Shown here one piece after another: positions 1 to 8,743 of a stretch of 64,000 nt of DNA (its first letter is position 1; every line of letters begins with the position of its first letter). Location of the stretch: the NCBI GenBank assembly GCA_964474635.1, contig CAYYTT010000005.1, forward strand, positions 4,018-68,017, given 5' to 3'. Below the pieces are notes generated by a model, which saw nothing but the letters and a program-made list of their open reading frames with translations, was not told the DNA's origin and ran no database searches. The translations under genes and the position numbers were made by a program. This DNA comes from CAYUYV01 sp964474635 (GTDB lineage Bacteria > Pseudomonadota > Alphaproteobacteria > JAJFIK01).

Positions 1-78
1 GTCAGGCCCCCACAGCGCGCTGCGGGCCATGGCCTCGACGAAGCTCTGTTCCGCCGGCGTCAAGGGTGCCTTCAGCAT
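1..78 (-). CDS. 5' end of an unidentified gene, cut by the window edge
   Basis: An ATG at 76-78 on the minus strand opens 26 codons that stay open to the window edge. It is preceded by AGGGGA about eight bases upstream, a good ribosome-binding site. The visible residues start MLKAPLTPAEQSFVEAMARS. I do not recognise the family from so short a piece. It is divergent from the malic enzyme gene, so the 341 bases between them should carry both promoters. Confidence 0.45.
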   Translation of the reverse strand, partial: MLKAPLTPAEQSFVEAMARSALWGPD

Positions 79-419
79 TGTCGCGTTCCCCTGCTTGGAT
101 CACCCCGCACCGGCGCGGCGCGGCATTCGCCATGGAGTGTGGACATGGGATGCCTACCAGGGGCCTTCCACACACTGTTTTTCCGCCCAAGACGCAACCC
201 AATCCTGACCACCCTGGGGCCAGTGATCGCGCCGCGCTACCCGATCGTCAAGACGGAGCACCTGGCCGAAGGATGGGCCAGTGCGGTGGTGATTTACAAA
301 ATGTGATCCGTCCCACGCGTGAAGATGGCAAAGGTCGGGTAAAACGCCCAGGGCGGCGTCCGGCCGCAAAGGCCGCGATCGGCCGCCCCACCAGAACACG
401 TTCAGGAGAGGTACCGCCC
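79..419. promoter_or_regulatory. Divergent intergenic region upstream of maeB
   Basis: There are 341 bases between the truncated minus-strand gene and the malic enzyme start. The plus-strand frame of maeB stays open through it, so a longer N-terminus is formally possible. The family normally begins near the chosen start, which also has the ribosome-binding site. I could not identify a convincing sigma-70 promoter or operator. Confidence 0.4.
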
Positions 420-2720
420 ATGTCCGATGATGCCCTCGACGAAATGGCCCTCGAGTACCACCGCTTTCCGACCCCCGGAAAACTGCGCATTGAGCCGACC
501 AAGCGCATGGTCAATCAGCGCGACCTGGCGCTCGCCTATTCGCCGGGCGTGGCGGCGGCCTGCCGCTTGATCAAGGCCGATGAGAACGGCGCCGCTGAAG
601 TGACCGCGCGGGGCAATCTGGTCGCCGTGATCACGAATGGGACAGCGGTTCTGGGTCTTGGGAACATCGGTCCGCTTGCCTCCAAGCCGGTCATGGAGGG
701 CAAGGCGGTCCTGTTCAAGAAATTCGCCGGCATCGACTGCTTCGACATCGAGGTCGACGAACCGGACGCGGAGCGCATGGCGGATCTGGTGGCCCGATTG
801 GAGCCCACCTTCGGCGCGGTCAATCTTGAGGACATCAAGGCCCCGGAATGTTTTGAGGTGGAGCGGCTATGCCAGGAGCGCATGGCGATCCCGGTTTTCC
901 ATGACGATCAGCATGGCACGGCCATTGTCGTTGCCGCCGCGATCCTGAACGGCCTCGCCATTGCCGGCAAACGGATCGAAAAGGTCACCATCACCTGCGC
1001 CGGTGCGGGGGCCGCCGCGCTTGCCTGCCTCAATGTGCTGGTCAGCCTCGGCGCAAAGCGCGAGAACATCTTTGTGAGCGATGTGGACGGGGTGGTCTAT
1101 GACGGCCGGCCCATCGGCATGGACCCCTACAAGGCGACCTTTGCCCGCCAGACCGACAAGCGGTCCCTGGAGGAGACTTTCGAGCGGGCCGACATCTTCC
1201 TTGGTTTGTCAGCCCCCAATATTGTGCGGCCCGAGTGGCTCAAGCGCATGGCCAAGAATCCGATCATCATGGCGTTGGCCAATCCGGACCCGGAAATTCG
1301 GCCCGATCTCGTCAAGGAGGTTCGCCCCGATGCCATCATGGCGACCGGGCGGTCCGATTATCCCAACCAGGTCAACAATGTTCTGTGCTTCCCGTTTATC
1401 TTCCGGGGTGCCCTTGATGTGGGTGCGACGACCATCAACGACGCCATGAAACAGGCCTGTGTGAAGGCCATCGCGGATCTGGCCAAGGCCGAACCCTCCG
1501 ATGTGGTCGCCAGAGCCTATAAGGGGCATACGCTGCGTTTCGGGCGTGAATACATCCTGCCCAAGCCTTTCGATCCCCGGCTGATCGAGTGGGTCGCCCC
1601 GGCGGTCGCCAAAGCGGCCATGGAGACGGGGGTTGCCCGGCGGCCCATCCCGGACCTTGAGGCCTATCGCCGCCGCCTGACCAACTTCGTCTACCGTTCT
1701 GGCCAGGTTATGGAGCCGGTCTTCGTGGCCGCGCGCAGCAATCCCATGCGCGTGGTCTATGCCGAAGGGGAGGATCCGCGTGTCCTGCGGGCCGCCCAGA
1801 TCGCCCTCGACGACGGCATTGCCGAACCGATCCTGATCGGGCGCCAGGATGTCATGGCACAGACCATTACGGAACTCGGCCTGCGCCTCAAGCTCGGGGA
1901 GGATGTGGCGTTCGTCGATCCCGGCATCAATCCTAAGGCGGAAGACTATGCCGAACTTTATCTTGCCCGGGCGCACAGGCGCGGTGTGACGCCGGATATG
2001 GCACGCAACTTCATTGCCACCCGGGGCACGGTGCTCGGCGCGGCCATGGTGCGGGCCGGCGATGCGGACACCCTGCTGTGCGGGGCGGCGGATCGGTATC
2101 GCAGCCATCTGGACAATTTGCGCGACATCATCGGGCTTGCCGAGGGGGTCAACAGCCCGGCGGCTCTGCGCCTTGTCATTTTGAAGGACCTGTTTTTCTT
2201 CATTGCCGACACCAATGTGCAGGTCACGCCGACGGCTGAGGATATTGCGGACACGGCCGAGCTGGCGGCCCAGGAAGTGCGTCGCTTCGGGGTCGTGCCC
2301 CGGGTTGCCTTGTGCTCGCATTCGAGTTTCGGGGCATCGGATGCGCCTTCGGCCGAGAAAATGCGTCACGCCCTCGACATCTTGCGCGCGCGCGGAGTGG
2401 GCTTTGAGGTCGATGGGGAAATGCGGGCAAACCTGGCGATCATGCCGGAGGTGCGCGATCAGGTGCTGTCCGGCAGTACACTGACGGGCGCGGCCAATCT
2501 GCTCATTATGCCTGATCTCGATTCGGCCAATATCGCCTACAATCTCAGTTGGTCGGCCAATGACGGGCTGAATATCGGGCCGATCCTGGTGGGCAGGGCC
2601 CGCCCCGTCCTTGTGCTGACCAATTCGTTCACGTTCCGCGTAATCGTTAACATGACAGCCATCGCGGCGGCCTACGGCCATCACGTCTTGCGCGACGGCC
2701 CGCCCAGTGTCGGAGCCTGA
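420..2720 (+). CDS. maeB: NADP-dependent malic enzyme (malic enzyme-phosphotransacetylase hybrid)
   Basis: Oxidative decarboxylation of malate to pyruvate with NADP, a cytosolic anaplerotic/gluconeogenic step. The 766-residue length matches MaeB hybrids. The N-terminal malic domain has LAYSPGVAAAC near residue 38 (catalytic tyrosine region), FHDDQHGTA near 160 (metal and substrate side) and a Rossmann stretch GAGAAALACLNVL near 195. From about residue 430 (NPMRVVYAEGEDPRVLRAA) the protein is a phosphotransacetylase-like domain, which in this family is regulatory (acetyl-CoA sensing) rather than a proven acetyltransferase. The start at 420 is chosen because AGGAGAGG lies just upstream and MSDDALDEMALEYH is where family members begin. 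The gene is convergent with the downstream aminopeptidase, with 16 bases between stops. Confidence 0.95.
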   Translation: MSDDALDEMALEYHRFPTPGKLRIEPTKRMVNQRDLALAYSPGVAAACRLIKADENGAAEVTARGNLVAVITNGTAVLGLGNIGPLASKPVMEGKAVLFKKFAGIDCFDIEVDEPDAERMADLVARLEPTFGAVNLEDIKAPECFEVERLCQERMAIPVFHDDQHGTAIVVAAAILNGLAIAGKRIEKVTITCAGAGAAALACLNVLVSLGAKRENIFVSDVDGVVYDGRPIGMDPYKATFARQTDKRSLEETFERADIFLGLSAPNIVRPEWLKRMAKNPIIMALANPDPEIRPDLVKEVRPDAIMATGRSDYPNQVNNVLCFPFIFRGALDVGATTINDAMKQACVKAIADLAKAEPSDVVARAYKGHTLRFGREYILPKPFDPRLIEWVAPAVAKAAMETGVARRPIPDLEAYRRRLTNFVYRSGQVMEPVFVAARSNPMRVVYAEGEDPRVLRAAQIALDDGIAEPILIGRQDVMAQTITELGLRLKLGEDVAFVDPGINPKAEDYAELYLARAHRRGVTPDMARNFIATRGTVLGAAMVRAGDADTLLCGAADRYRSHLDNLRDIIGLAEGVNSPAALRLVILKDLFFFIADTNVQVTPTAEDIADTAELAAQEVRRFGVVPRVALCSHSSFGASDAPSAEKMRHALDILRARGVGFEVDGEMRANLAIMPEVRDQVLSGSTLTGAANLLIMPDLDSANIAYNLSWSANDGLNIGPILVGRARPVLVLTNSFTFRVIVNMTAIAAAYGHHVLRDGPPSVGA

Positions 2721-2736
2721 GCGCCCGCGCCGCGCC

Positions 2737-5484
2737 TTACTCGGCGCCCACGATGGGAGCCTCCATTAAGCGTGTCTTTGTGGCGGCGCACAGGGAGAGA
2801 CGCTCCAGGGTCTGGGTAAGCCGGCGTTGATAGCCGGGCATCAGTTCGGCGTTCTCGGTGAAGAACGTCTCGATTTCGCTTGCACGGGCGGGATCGCAAA
2901 AGCTGTCTGGCAGTCCGGGCAGGAACCGGCGCCACTGGGCCGGAATCGTCTCCGTGACGGCGGCAATATTGTCCTTCAGCCATGTCCAGGTGGTCTCGCG
3001 GGTCTCAGCGCCCCGCATCAGGCCCTCAATGATGGAAAAGGCCTCCCGCGAGCCGAGTTGTCCGGACAGGGCGTAATCGAGCATTTCAGCCGCCAGGTCC
3101 GCGTCACGCACGGCGCCAAGGGCCGCCGCGCTCGCCCCGTCAAAGCGTGGATCGTCGATGGTCTCCCGCGCTTCCAAAAGGGCGTCCACGAACGGGCCTT
3201 TCAGGTCCTGGACCGCCACGACAAGGGCGGTGCGGTACTGGTCCGCCGACAGGGCGTTTGGCTCGCGTTCGCCGGTCACACCGACAAACCGCACGGCCGC
3301 GTCGGCAAGCCTGGCCCGGATCGCCTCGTCCTCGGCTGTCAGGGCCAGGAAGGTTTCCAGTGACGTGGAGAGCAGACCGGCCTCGGCGGAGGTGTCGCCC
3401 TCAAGGGCGGCAAGGCGCGGTCCGTAGAGGGCCCCGGCGGTTTCCTTGAGCGGGCCCGCGCCCGGCGTGCCGTCAAGGATATCGATGTAGCGGTTCCAAC
3501 TGCGCAAGGGGGCTGTTGCCACCTGGCGAACGGGCGCGGCGGCGGCCTGGGTCAGAACCGTCTTGGTGGCCTCCGGGCCCACCCGGCCGGCCTCATAGCC
3601 CGCGACGGCGCTGTCGACGGCCGTGAGCTGTTCGGCCGGGCTCAGGGCCGCGAAGGCTCCGCCCAGGCCGGCCCACCCCTCCGGGGACAGAGCATAGCGG
3701 TAATAGCCCGTCCCGTCCGCATTGGGCATGATCCAGGCCGGACAGGTGCCCGTCTCGAGCGGCAGGCTGACAGTCTTTTCCTCCATGATGGTGCAGGTGC
3801 GCCGCTGGTCTTCTTCTCCCGGATGTCCAAGGCACAGGGGAACGGTCCAGCGCGCGGCGTCGTCGACGGCCGAACCCAGGGGGCGGTACCGGCTCTGGGT
3901 CAGGGTCACGCTGGGCACGTCGCCGTCGCAGTCGAGGGCCGTCTCGATGACGGGCACGCCCTTTTGCTCCACGAAGCTGCGGAAGGCCTTGGTCAGCGCG
4001 GGTTCGCCCGTCACGGTCCCGATGGTTTCGAAGAAGGCATCGGAGTCGGCGGCACCGTCCTCATGCGTCCTGATGTAATCGCCCAGTGCCTTGCGGAACG
4101 CCTCGACCCCGAAGGCGGTTTCCACCATGCGGATGATGGCCATGCCCTTCGAATACGGAATGGCGGTATAGGCGTTGCGGATATCTTCGTTGACACTGAT
4201 CGGCTCACGGACGGCACGCACGCTCGACAGGGCGTCCTGGCGCATGGCGCTCAAGGCGCGGGAGGTGGCGTCGAGCCCGTGCCCGCCCTCCGGCTCGTAT
4301 TGTTCGAGCACAAGCGGCGTGCCCCAGGTGGCAAAGCCTTCTTTGAGCCAAAGATCGTCCCACCAGGGCGGCGTGACGAGGTTTCCGAACCACATATGGG
4401 CCAGTTCGTGGGCATGCAGACCGAACAGGCCGCGGCGCACCCCCGGAGGAGCGTTCTCACCCACAAGAATGCGCTCCTCCCGATAGGTGATCGCGCCGGC
4501 CAGCTCCGTGGCGCCGCTGGGCCATTGCGGCGCGGCGACGATGTCGAGCTTCGCGTAGGGATAGGGCACGCCCAGCGACCGCTCGAAGATCTCCACGAAG
4601 TCCTGGGTGATATCGAGGATCAATTTGAGTTCCTCGCCCCGGCCCCGCCGTGCAAAGCCGCGCAAGGGGATGCTCCGCTCCCGGATCTCGTTGGGCGGCA
4701 GGACCGAATGGTCGACCCGGTCGAAGGGCCCAACGGCGAGCGAAAGCAAAAAGCTCGACAGGGGCCGGGTGGGCGCGAAATAGACCCACATCGTGCCGTC
4801 CCCGGCCGGCTCCCGGGAGCGCTCGGGCGTGTTGGCGATGGCCTCATAGCCTTCGGGAATCTTCAGGCTGACCGTATAGGGCGCTTTCAGGCCCGGTTCA
4901 TCGAACCCGGGCAGGAATTTGCGCGCCTGGATCGATTCCGACTTGGCGAGAGCATAGGCATCGCCCTGCTCCTCGACCCGGAAAAGGCCCGCCAGATTGG
5001 CGTCGAAGGGCGCGGTGTAGACAAGGGTTGCCTTGACCGTCCCGGCGGGGATCGTTTCGCCGAAACCGAGCCAGGAGACACCGGAGGGCAGCACCTGCGC
5101 ATAGGCGGCGGGGCGGGCCGGCACGCCTTCGGCCTCCACCAGGGCCTGGGTGATGGTCATGCCATTGCCGTGGAGCCAGATGCCCTCGCGTGCACTGTCC
5201 ATCCGGATCGTGATGGTCACGGACCCCGAGAAGGTCTCCTCGCGCGGATCGAGTGTAAGAGCAAGGTCATAGGCGGTGGGCGCAACGCCGGCTGGGAGGC
5301 GGCCCTTCGGCGCCGCGGCGGCCAGGGCCGCGAGGTCAAGCGTCGGGGCTTCCCGGGTCACCGTGGCTTTTGGGTCGGCCGCCTCGTCTTCCTGGCTTTT
5401 GGGGGCTGGCTCGCAGGCCAAAAGGGTCAGTGCGGAGGCGGCGGCGAGGAGGAAAGGTCTGAAATCGGATGGCAAGCAGCGCAT
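2737..5484 (-). CDS. M1-family zinc aminopeptidase, predicted lipoprotein
   Basis: Zinc metallo-aminopeptidase releasing N-terminal residues from peptides. The zinc site is HELAH followed 18 residues later by the glutamate of LKEGFATW (around residues 360-385). The substrate-amine motif GAMEN appears as GATEL, followed by the usual GAITYRE, so its glutamate is kept and only the asparagine is changed. The start at 5484 follows AAAGGA and gives MRCLPSDF, a hydrophobic segment and the lipobox LLAC, so the protein is probably anchored to a membrane facing the periplasm. Length is 915 residues, normal for M1 enzymes with a C-terminal helical domain. A longer open frame exists upstream but lacks a ribosome-binding site and would bury the signal. 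Confidence 0.92.
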   Translation of the reverse strand: MRCLPSDFRPFLLAAASALTLLACEPAPKSQEDEAADPKATVTREAPTLDLAALAAAAPKGRLPAGVAPTAYDLALTLDPREETFSGSVTITIRMDSAREGIWLHGNGMTITQALVEAEGVPARPAAYAQVLPSGVSWLGFGETIPAGTVKATLVYTAPFDANLAGLFRVEEQGDAYALAKSESIQARKFLPGFDEPGLKAPYTVSLKIPEGYEAIANTPERSREPAGDGTMWVYFAPTRPLSSFLLSLAVGPFDRVDHSVLPPNEIRERSIPLRGFARRGRGEELKLILDITQDFVEIFERSLGVPYPYAKLDIVAAPQWPSGATELAGAITYREERILVGENAPPGVRRGLFGLHAHELAHMWFGNLVTPPWWDDLWLKEGFATWGTPLVLEQYEPEGGHGLDATSRALSAMRQDALSSVRAVREPISVNEDIRNAYTAIPYSKGMAIIRMVETAFGVEAFRKALGDYIRTHEDGAADSDAFFETIGTVTGEPALTKAFRSFVEQKGVPVIETALDCDGDVPSVTLTQSRYRPLGSAVDDAARWTVPLCLGHPGEEDQRRTCTIMEEKTVSLPLETGTCPAWIMPNADGTGYYRYALSPEGWAGLGGAFAALSPAEQLTAVDSAVAGYEAGRVGPEATKTVLTQAAAAPVRQVATAPLRSWNRYIDILDGTPGAGPLKETAGALYGPRLAALEGDTSAEAGLLSTSLETFLALTAEDEAIRARLADAAVRFVGVTGEREPNALSADQYRTALVVAVQDLKGPFVDALLEARETIDDPRFDGASAAALGAVRDADLAAEMLDYALSGQLGSREAFSIIEGLMRGAETRETTWTWLKDNIAAVTETIPAQWRRFLPGLPDSFCDPARASEIETFFTENAELMPGYQRRLTQTLERLSLCAATKTRLMEAPIVGAE

Positions 5485-5691
5485 GGTCTGGTCCTTTCGG
5501 CGTGCAGGGTCCTGCGAATTGCCGCCATCGGACCATGGGGCCACAGCCCGTGGCAAGGCCGCTGCCCCCATTGCCAAGGCCTCAGGGGCAGGGGGGGCCC
5601 GTAAAGCGCCCGTTCACGTCCATGCGCGAGATTTGGAAGACGCGTCATGGACCTGTGACCATGGCCGCAAGACTCTCGAAAGGATCACGCC

Positions 5692-6423
5692 ATGTCCACG
5701 GACGCGGAGGCTCCAGAATATGTGATCGCCTCGACACCTCGGAGCGGCAGTTCTTTGTTGGGCGCGCTTCTGACCCAATCGGGCCTGCTTGGGCACCCCG
5801 AGGAATACCTGAACCAGAGTGTTCACGTGCCGCAACTGGCCCGCAAATTCGGCCTGGTCGGCGCCGGAGGGCAGCTTGATCTTGAGGCCTATGTGGATGT
5901 GTTGCGGACCAAAACGGCCACGCCGAACGGCGCTTTCGGGCTCAAAACCCACAACAGCCACATTGAGCCGCTCAAGGCCCTGCCGGCGATCCAGCGCCTT
6001 TTGGCGCGCAGTCGCTTCATTTGGATCACCCGCGAAGACATCGTGGCCCGGGCGGTCTCCTTTTACATTGCGGGGGTCACCAAACAGTGGAGCTCGCTCG
6101 ACACGGCGCGGGCCGCCGTTCCGCCCTTCGATGCCAAGGCCATCGGCACCTTGCTGGCCGAGATCCAGCGACAAAACGCCGGGTGGGAGCGGTTTTTCGC
6201 CATCAACGACGTGCCCATGACGGCGGTGACCTATGAGGCGCTCCAGGCGGATCCGGCCGAGGTCAACGCGCGCCTTTCGGCGTTTTTGGAGATCGATCTG
6301 CCGCCCTTCGTGCCCTTGGAAGAAGCCGGGATCGAGCGCCAGTCGACGAAACTGAACGCTGACTACATCCAGCGGTTTCGAGACATCCACGCCATCGCCG
6401 AACAGTTTCGCCAGGCCGCCTAG
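5692..6423 (+). CDS. Stf0-family sulfotransferase
   Basis: Predicted PAPS-dependent sulfotransferase of the Stf0 family, whose studied mycobacterial member sulfates trehalose. The substrate here is unknown. The 5'-phosphosulfate-binding loop TPRSGSSLLG sits at residues 15-24. The region WITREDIVARAVSF near 110-125 matches the conserved 3'-phosphate-binding part of the family (R..D...A.S). Length of 243 residues is typical. No sulfate-activation genes are nearby. The gene stands alone, and its stop codon is built into a hairpin followed by a T-run, a likely terminator. Glycan modification is plausible but is inference only. Confidence 0.85.
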   Translation: MSTDAEAPEYVIASTPRSGSSLLGALLTQSGLLGHPEEYLNQSVHVPQLARKFGLVGAGGQLDLEAYVDVLRTKTATPNGAFGLKTHNSHIEPLKALPAIQRLLARSRFIWITREDIVARAVSFYIAGVTKQWSSLDTARAAVPPFDAKAIGTLLAEIQRQNAGWERFFAINDVPMTAVTYEALQADPAEVNARLSAFLEIDLPPFVPLEEAGIERQSTKLNADYIQRFRDIHAIAEQFRQAA

Positions 6424-6459
6424 TGTTTCGAATCTGACGTTTCGAACCACTAGGTTTTT
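6421..6459 (+). terminator. Rho-independent terminator after the sulfotransferase
   Basis: TAGTGTTTCGAA (6421-6432) pairs with TTCGAACCACTA (6441-6452) with one mismatch around an 8-base loop, followed by GGTTTTTTG. The left arm begins with the sulfotransferase stop codon TAG. Confidence 0.7.
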
Positions 6460-6465
6460 TGTTGA

Positions 6466-6548
6466 TGGATCAACTTATCCAGACATTTGAAGGGCTTATC
6501 CATTGCCTCACCTCGACCTGTCGGGCTTCAAATGTCTGGGTCGATCCA
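6466..6548. repeat. Long imperfect inverted repeat flanked by 7-bp direct repeats
   Basis: Left arm 6466-6492 (TGGATC..., ending CCAGACATTTGAAG) is complementary to right arm 6526-6548 (CTTCAAATGTCTGG... ending GATCCA), apart from four extra bases and a few mismatches. The loop is about 33 bases. The heptamer CCACTAG occurs immediately outside on the left (6447-6453) and across the right end (6546-6552). This could be a small MITE-like element or a structured RNA. Confidence 0.6.
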
Positions 6549-6550
6549 CT

Positions 6551-6606
6551 AGAGCCGCTTCCGTTCAAACGGACCCGGCTCTTTGTGTTATTTCGCTCGC
6601 GCGCCG
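6551..6606 (+). repeat. Dispersed hairpin element, copy A
   Basis: The stem AGAGCCG...CGGCTCT encloses an inner CCGTT-CAA-ACGG and is followed by T-rich sequence and TTTCGCTCGCGCGCC. Copy B at 34369-34425 shares an uninterrupted 24-base core plus the 15-base tail. It is terminator-like, in the same orientation downstream of a gene on the plus strand. Confidence 0.7.
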
Positions 6607-6836
6607 CCATCGAGGAGCGCCCCGAAAGATGCGACAGGGGCGCGTGAGCACAACACAAACAGTGCAACGGCAAGCTGGACGCAGGTTGATCTGACTTTCT
6701 CGCCCGCTGCTAGCGTTGGCCCGATCAAGACGGATGGGTGCTGGACCCGTGCCTGGCGTCGTATCGGCCATCGCTTTAAGGTGTAGGTGCACGGAGCCGT
6801 CCATGGCCCGGGTTACCCTTGCGCGAGGACCGCACC

Positions 6837-7433
6837 ATGCCCCAGCCCCACCTTGAGTTCTGGTTCGAATTCGCCAGCACATATTCTTATGTGGCCGCCT
6901 CCCGTGTGCCTCGCCTCGCCGGCGCGGCGGGCGTGCCCGTGGTGTACCGTCCGTTTCTGCTCGGTCCGGTCTTTGGGGCCCAGGGCCTCACGGACTCGCC
7001 CTTCAATGTTTATCCCGTGAAGGGCGCCTATATGTGGCGTGACATGGAGCGTCTGTGTGCGGATGAGGGGCTTGCCATGCGTCGCCCATCCGTCTTTCCG
7101 CGCAATGGCCTGCTTGGCGCGCGGGCGGCCATTGCGGTCGGCCGGGAACCCTGGCTGCCGGACTTCGTTCTGGGTGTCTACACGGCCAATTTTGCTGAAG
7201 ACTTGGAGATTTCTAAGCCGGAGATCGTGGCGCGCGTCCTGCGGGGGCTTGGCCAAGACCCTGAGCCCGTGCTGGCGCGCACCCAAGACCAGGACGTCAA
7301 AGACACCTTGCGTGCCAACACCGATGAGGCCATGGCCAAGGGGATCTTCGGCGCACCAACCTTCACCGTCGGGACGGAAGTGTTCTGGGGCAACGACCGG
7401 TTGGACCATGCCCTGGCCTGGGCCGCGCGTTAA
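6837..7433 (+). CDS. 2-hydroxychromene-2-carboxylate isomerase / kappa-class GST-like protein (DsbA fold)
   Basis: Thioredoxin-fold protein of the DsbA/kappa-GST/HCCA-isomerase group. In characterised members glutathione assists isomerisation of aromatic-degradation intermediates. The N-terminal FEFASTYSYVAA (residues 9-20) is the family signature with the catalytic serine in place of the DsbA cysteine pair. The C-terminal GIFGAPTFTVGTEVFWGNDR holds the cis-proline loop. Start at 6837 follows GAGGA. Length of 198 residues is normal. Its TAA stop overlaps the stop of the convergent TPR gene. No aromatic-pathway genes adjoin it, so the substrate is unknown. Confidence 0.88.
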   Translation: MPQPHLEFWFEFASTYSYVAASRVPRLAGAAGVPVVYRPFLLGPVFGAQGLTDSPFNVYPVKGAYMWRDMERLCADEGLAMRRPSVFPRNGLLGARAAIAVGREPWLPDFVLGVYTANFAEDLEISKPEIVARVLRGLGQDPEPVLARTQDQDVKDTLRANTDEAMAKGIFGAPTFTVGTEVFWGNDRLDHALAWAAR

Positions 7434-8743
7434 GCCGCGCCGCGACTGGCGGCACGCCGCACGGCGTCCTCGGCCGTCGCAATAAAGACCTCGCGTTGGG
7501 CATGGCTGCCGCCCAGGGGCGAGAAGTCCTCCTGGAGGGGAGCAAGGTGCTCCGCCGCCACCTCGAACTGGCCAAGTCCGTGGGCGGCAAGCCCGCGTGC
7601 GGTCGGCACGGCCACGTCGCGCCACAGGCGGCGGCACCGGTAATCCGGCCGCGCGTCCACCGTCCGCGCCATGGACGCAATGAAACGCGCCGCATCCGCG
7701 TCGTGTCCCGCGCGGGCGAGCGCGTAGACATAGTGGAGATCGAGGAAGGGCAGCACATGCTCCCGGGGCCGGCTGCGGACTGTCTCCAGGATTGGAGCCC
7801 AGCGTTCGCCCACATCGGCGCCGCCCAGTTCAAGGCGCCAAAGCGCGGAAATCGCCCCCACCAGTTCCTGGGAAAAGCCGGGCGACACGCCCCAAAGGCG
7901 CCGGTCATAGATGTCGAGCGCGCCCGCCATATCGCCAAGATGCATGTGGAAGAGGGCCGTGTGCCACCAATTGTGCAGGCGGATGAACTTTCCCATGCCG
8001 CCCCAGTGGCGCGACTGTGCCTGCATAAACGCCAGGCCACGCTCCGCCGCGCCCGCCGTCTCGTGGATATGGGCAAGTGCGTGGTGCGTCCAGCCGTCGC
8101 TGGGAAGGGCCGCGAGGGCCCGCTCGGCGGCCTCGATGGCCTCCTCCGGGCGATGGTCCTGTTCAAGACCGAAGGCCTCCATGCCATGCACGTAAGGGGC
8201 GTCCGGATAGGTGGCCGCCGTGTCCTGCGCCAGGGCCAGCAGGGCGTGCCGGTCGCCCAGATTGAAGGCGTGGTACTGGCCCCATTTCGCCGCGATCACA
8301 TCGCTCGGCCAGCGCTTGATAAGGGCAAGGCTTTCGCTCAAGGCCCGGCGGTAGTCCTGGCGGTGCCAGGCCTCCACGAGGCGCAAAAAGGCTCGGTCTC
8401 GGGCGCTCGCCCGGCCGAGGCTGCGGCGCGCCTGCGCCAGGTAGATGGCGGCCGCATCGAAGCCTTCCCGGCTTTCGGCGGCCATGTGTACGGCCGCCGC
8501 ATGGGCCTGGGCACCCGGGCAGTCCGGATCCTCGTCGGCGGCCTCGATGATTGCCGGCAAGGTGCAGTCATAGCCTAAAAAGCCGAGCGCATAGCGTTCA
8601 AAGGCCGCCTCCGTCCGGCCCGTCGCCGCACTGAGGGAGAAGTCGAAGGGGTGGGGGGGCAACTGGCTGGGAGGCATGGGGGTGGTGGGCAAGGGGTTGG
8701 GAGCCTGGGACGAAAGGTCGATGGCGGTCGCGCTGGCGGTCAT
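7430..8743 (-). CDS. TTC38-like tetratricopeptide repeat protein
   Basis: A 437-residue helical-repeat protein resembling the tetratricopeptide repeat protein 38 family found in bacteria and animals; no enzymatic role is established. Repeating helix pairs such as GYDCTLPAIIEAADEDPDCP, DAPYVHGMEAFGLEQDHR and PEEAIEAAERALAALPSDGW run through it, and the HALAHIHE and NWWHTALFHMHLG segments are typical of the family. There is no signal peptide, so it is probably cytosolic. The start at 8743 is chosen for AAAGGAGT upstream. A TTG eight codons earlier overlaps that ribosome-binding site and is rejected. Its stop shares TTAA with the stop of the upstream isomerase gene. Confidence 0.82.
   Translation of the reverse strand: MTASATAIDLSSQAPNPLPTTPMPPSQLPPHPFDFSLSAATGRTEAAFERYALGFLGYDCTLPAIIEAADEDPDCPGAQAHAAAVHMAAESREGFDAAAIYLAQARRSLGRASARDRAFLRLVEAWHRQDYRRALSESLALIKRWPSDVIAAKWGQYHAFNLGDRHALLALAQDTAATYPDAPYVHGMEAFGLEQDHRPEEAIEAAERALAALPSDGWTHHALAHIHETAGAAERGLAFMQAQSRHWGGMGKFIRLHNWWHTALFHMHLGDMAGALDIYDRRLWGVSPGFSQELVGAISALWRLELGGADVGERWAPILETVRSRPREHVLPFLDLHYVYALARAGHDADAARFIASMARTVDARPDYRCRRLWRDVAVPTARGLAAHGLGQFEVAAEHLAPLQEDFSPLGGSHAQREVFIATAEDAVRRAASRGAA

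Larger units (their letters stand above)
6424..6836. other. Gene-free 413-base interval with stacked inverted repeats
   Basis: No convincing gene. From left to right it holds the sulfotransferase terminator, a long imperfect inverted repeat (6466-6548), a hairpin element (6551-6606) that recurs at 34369, and about 230 bases of featureless sequence leading to the next gene. Confidence 0.6.

Noticed and set aside
1209..2684. Long minus-strand open frame (491 codons) opposite maeB
   Set aside because: Shadow of a high-GC gene; residue mix is rich in R/G/H/Q with no family resemblance, and the opposite strand has a convincing enzyme.
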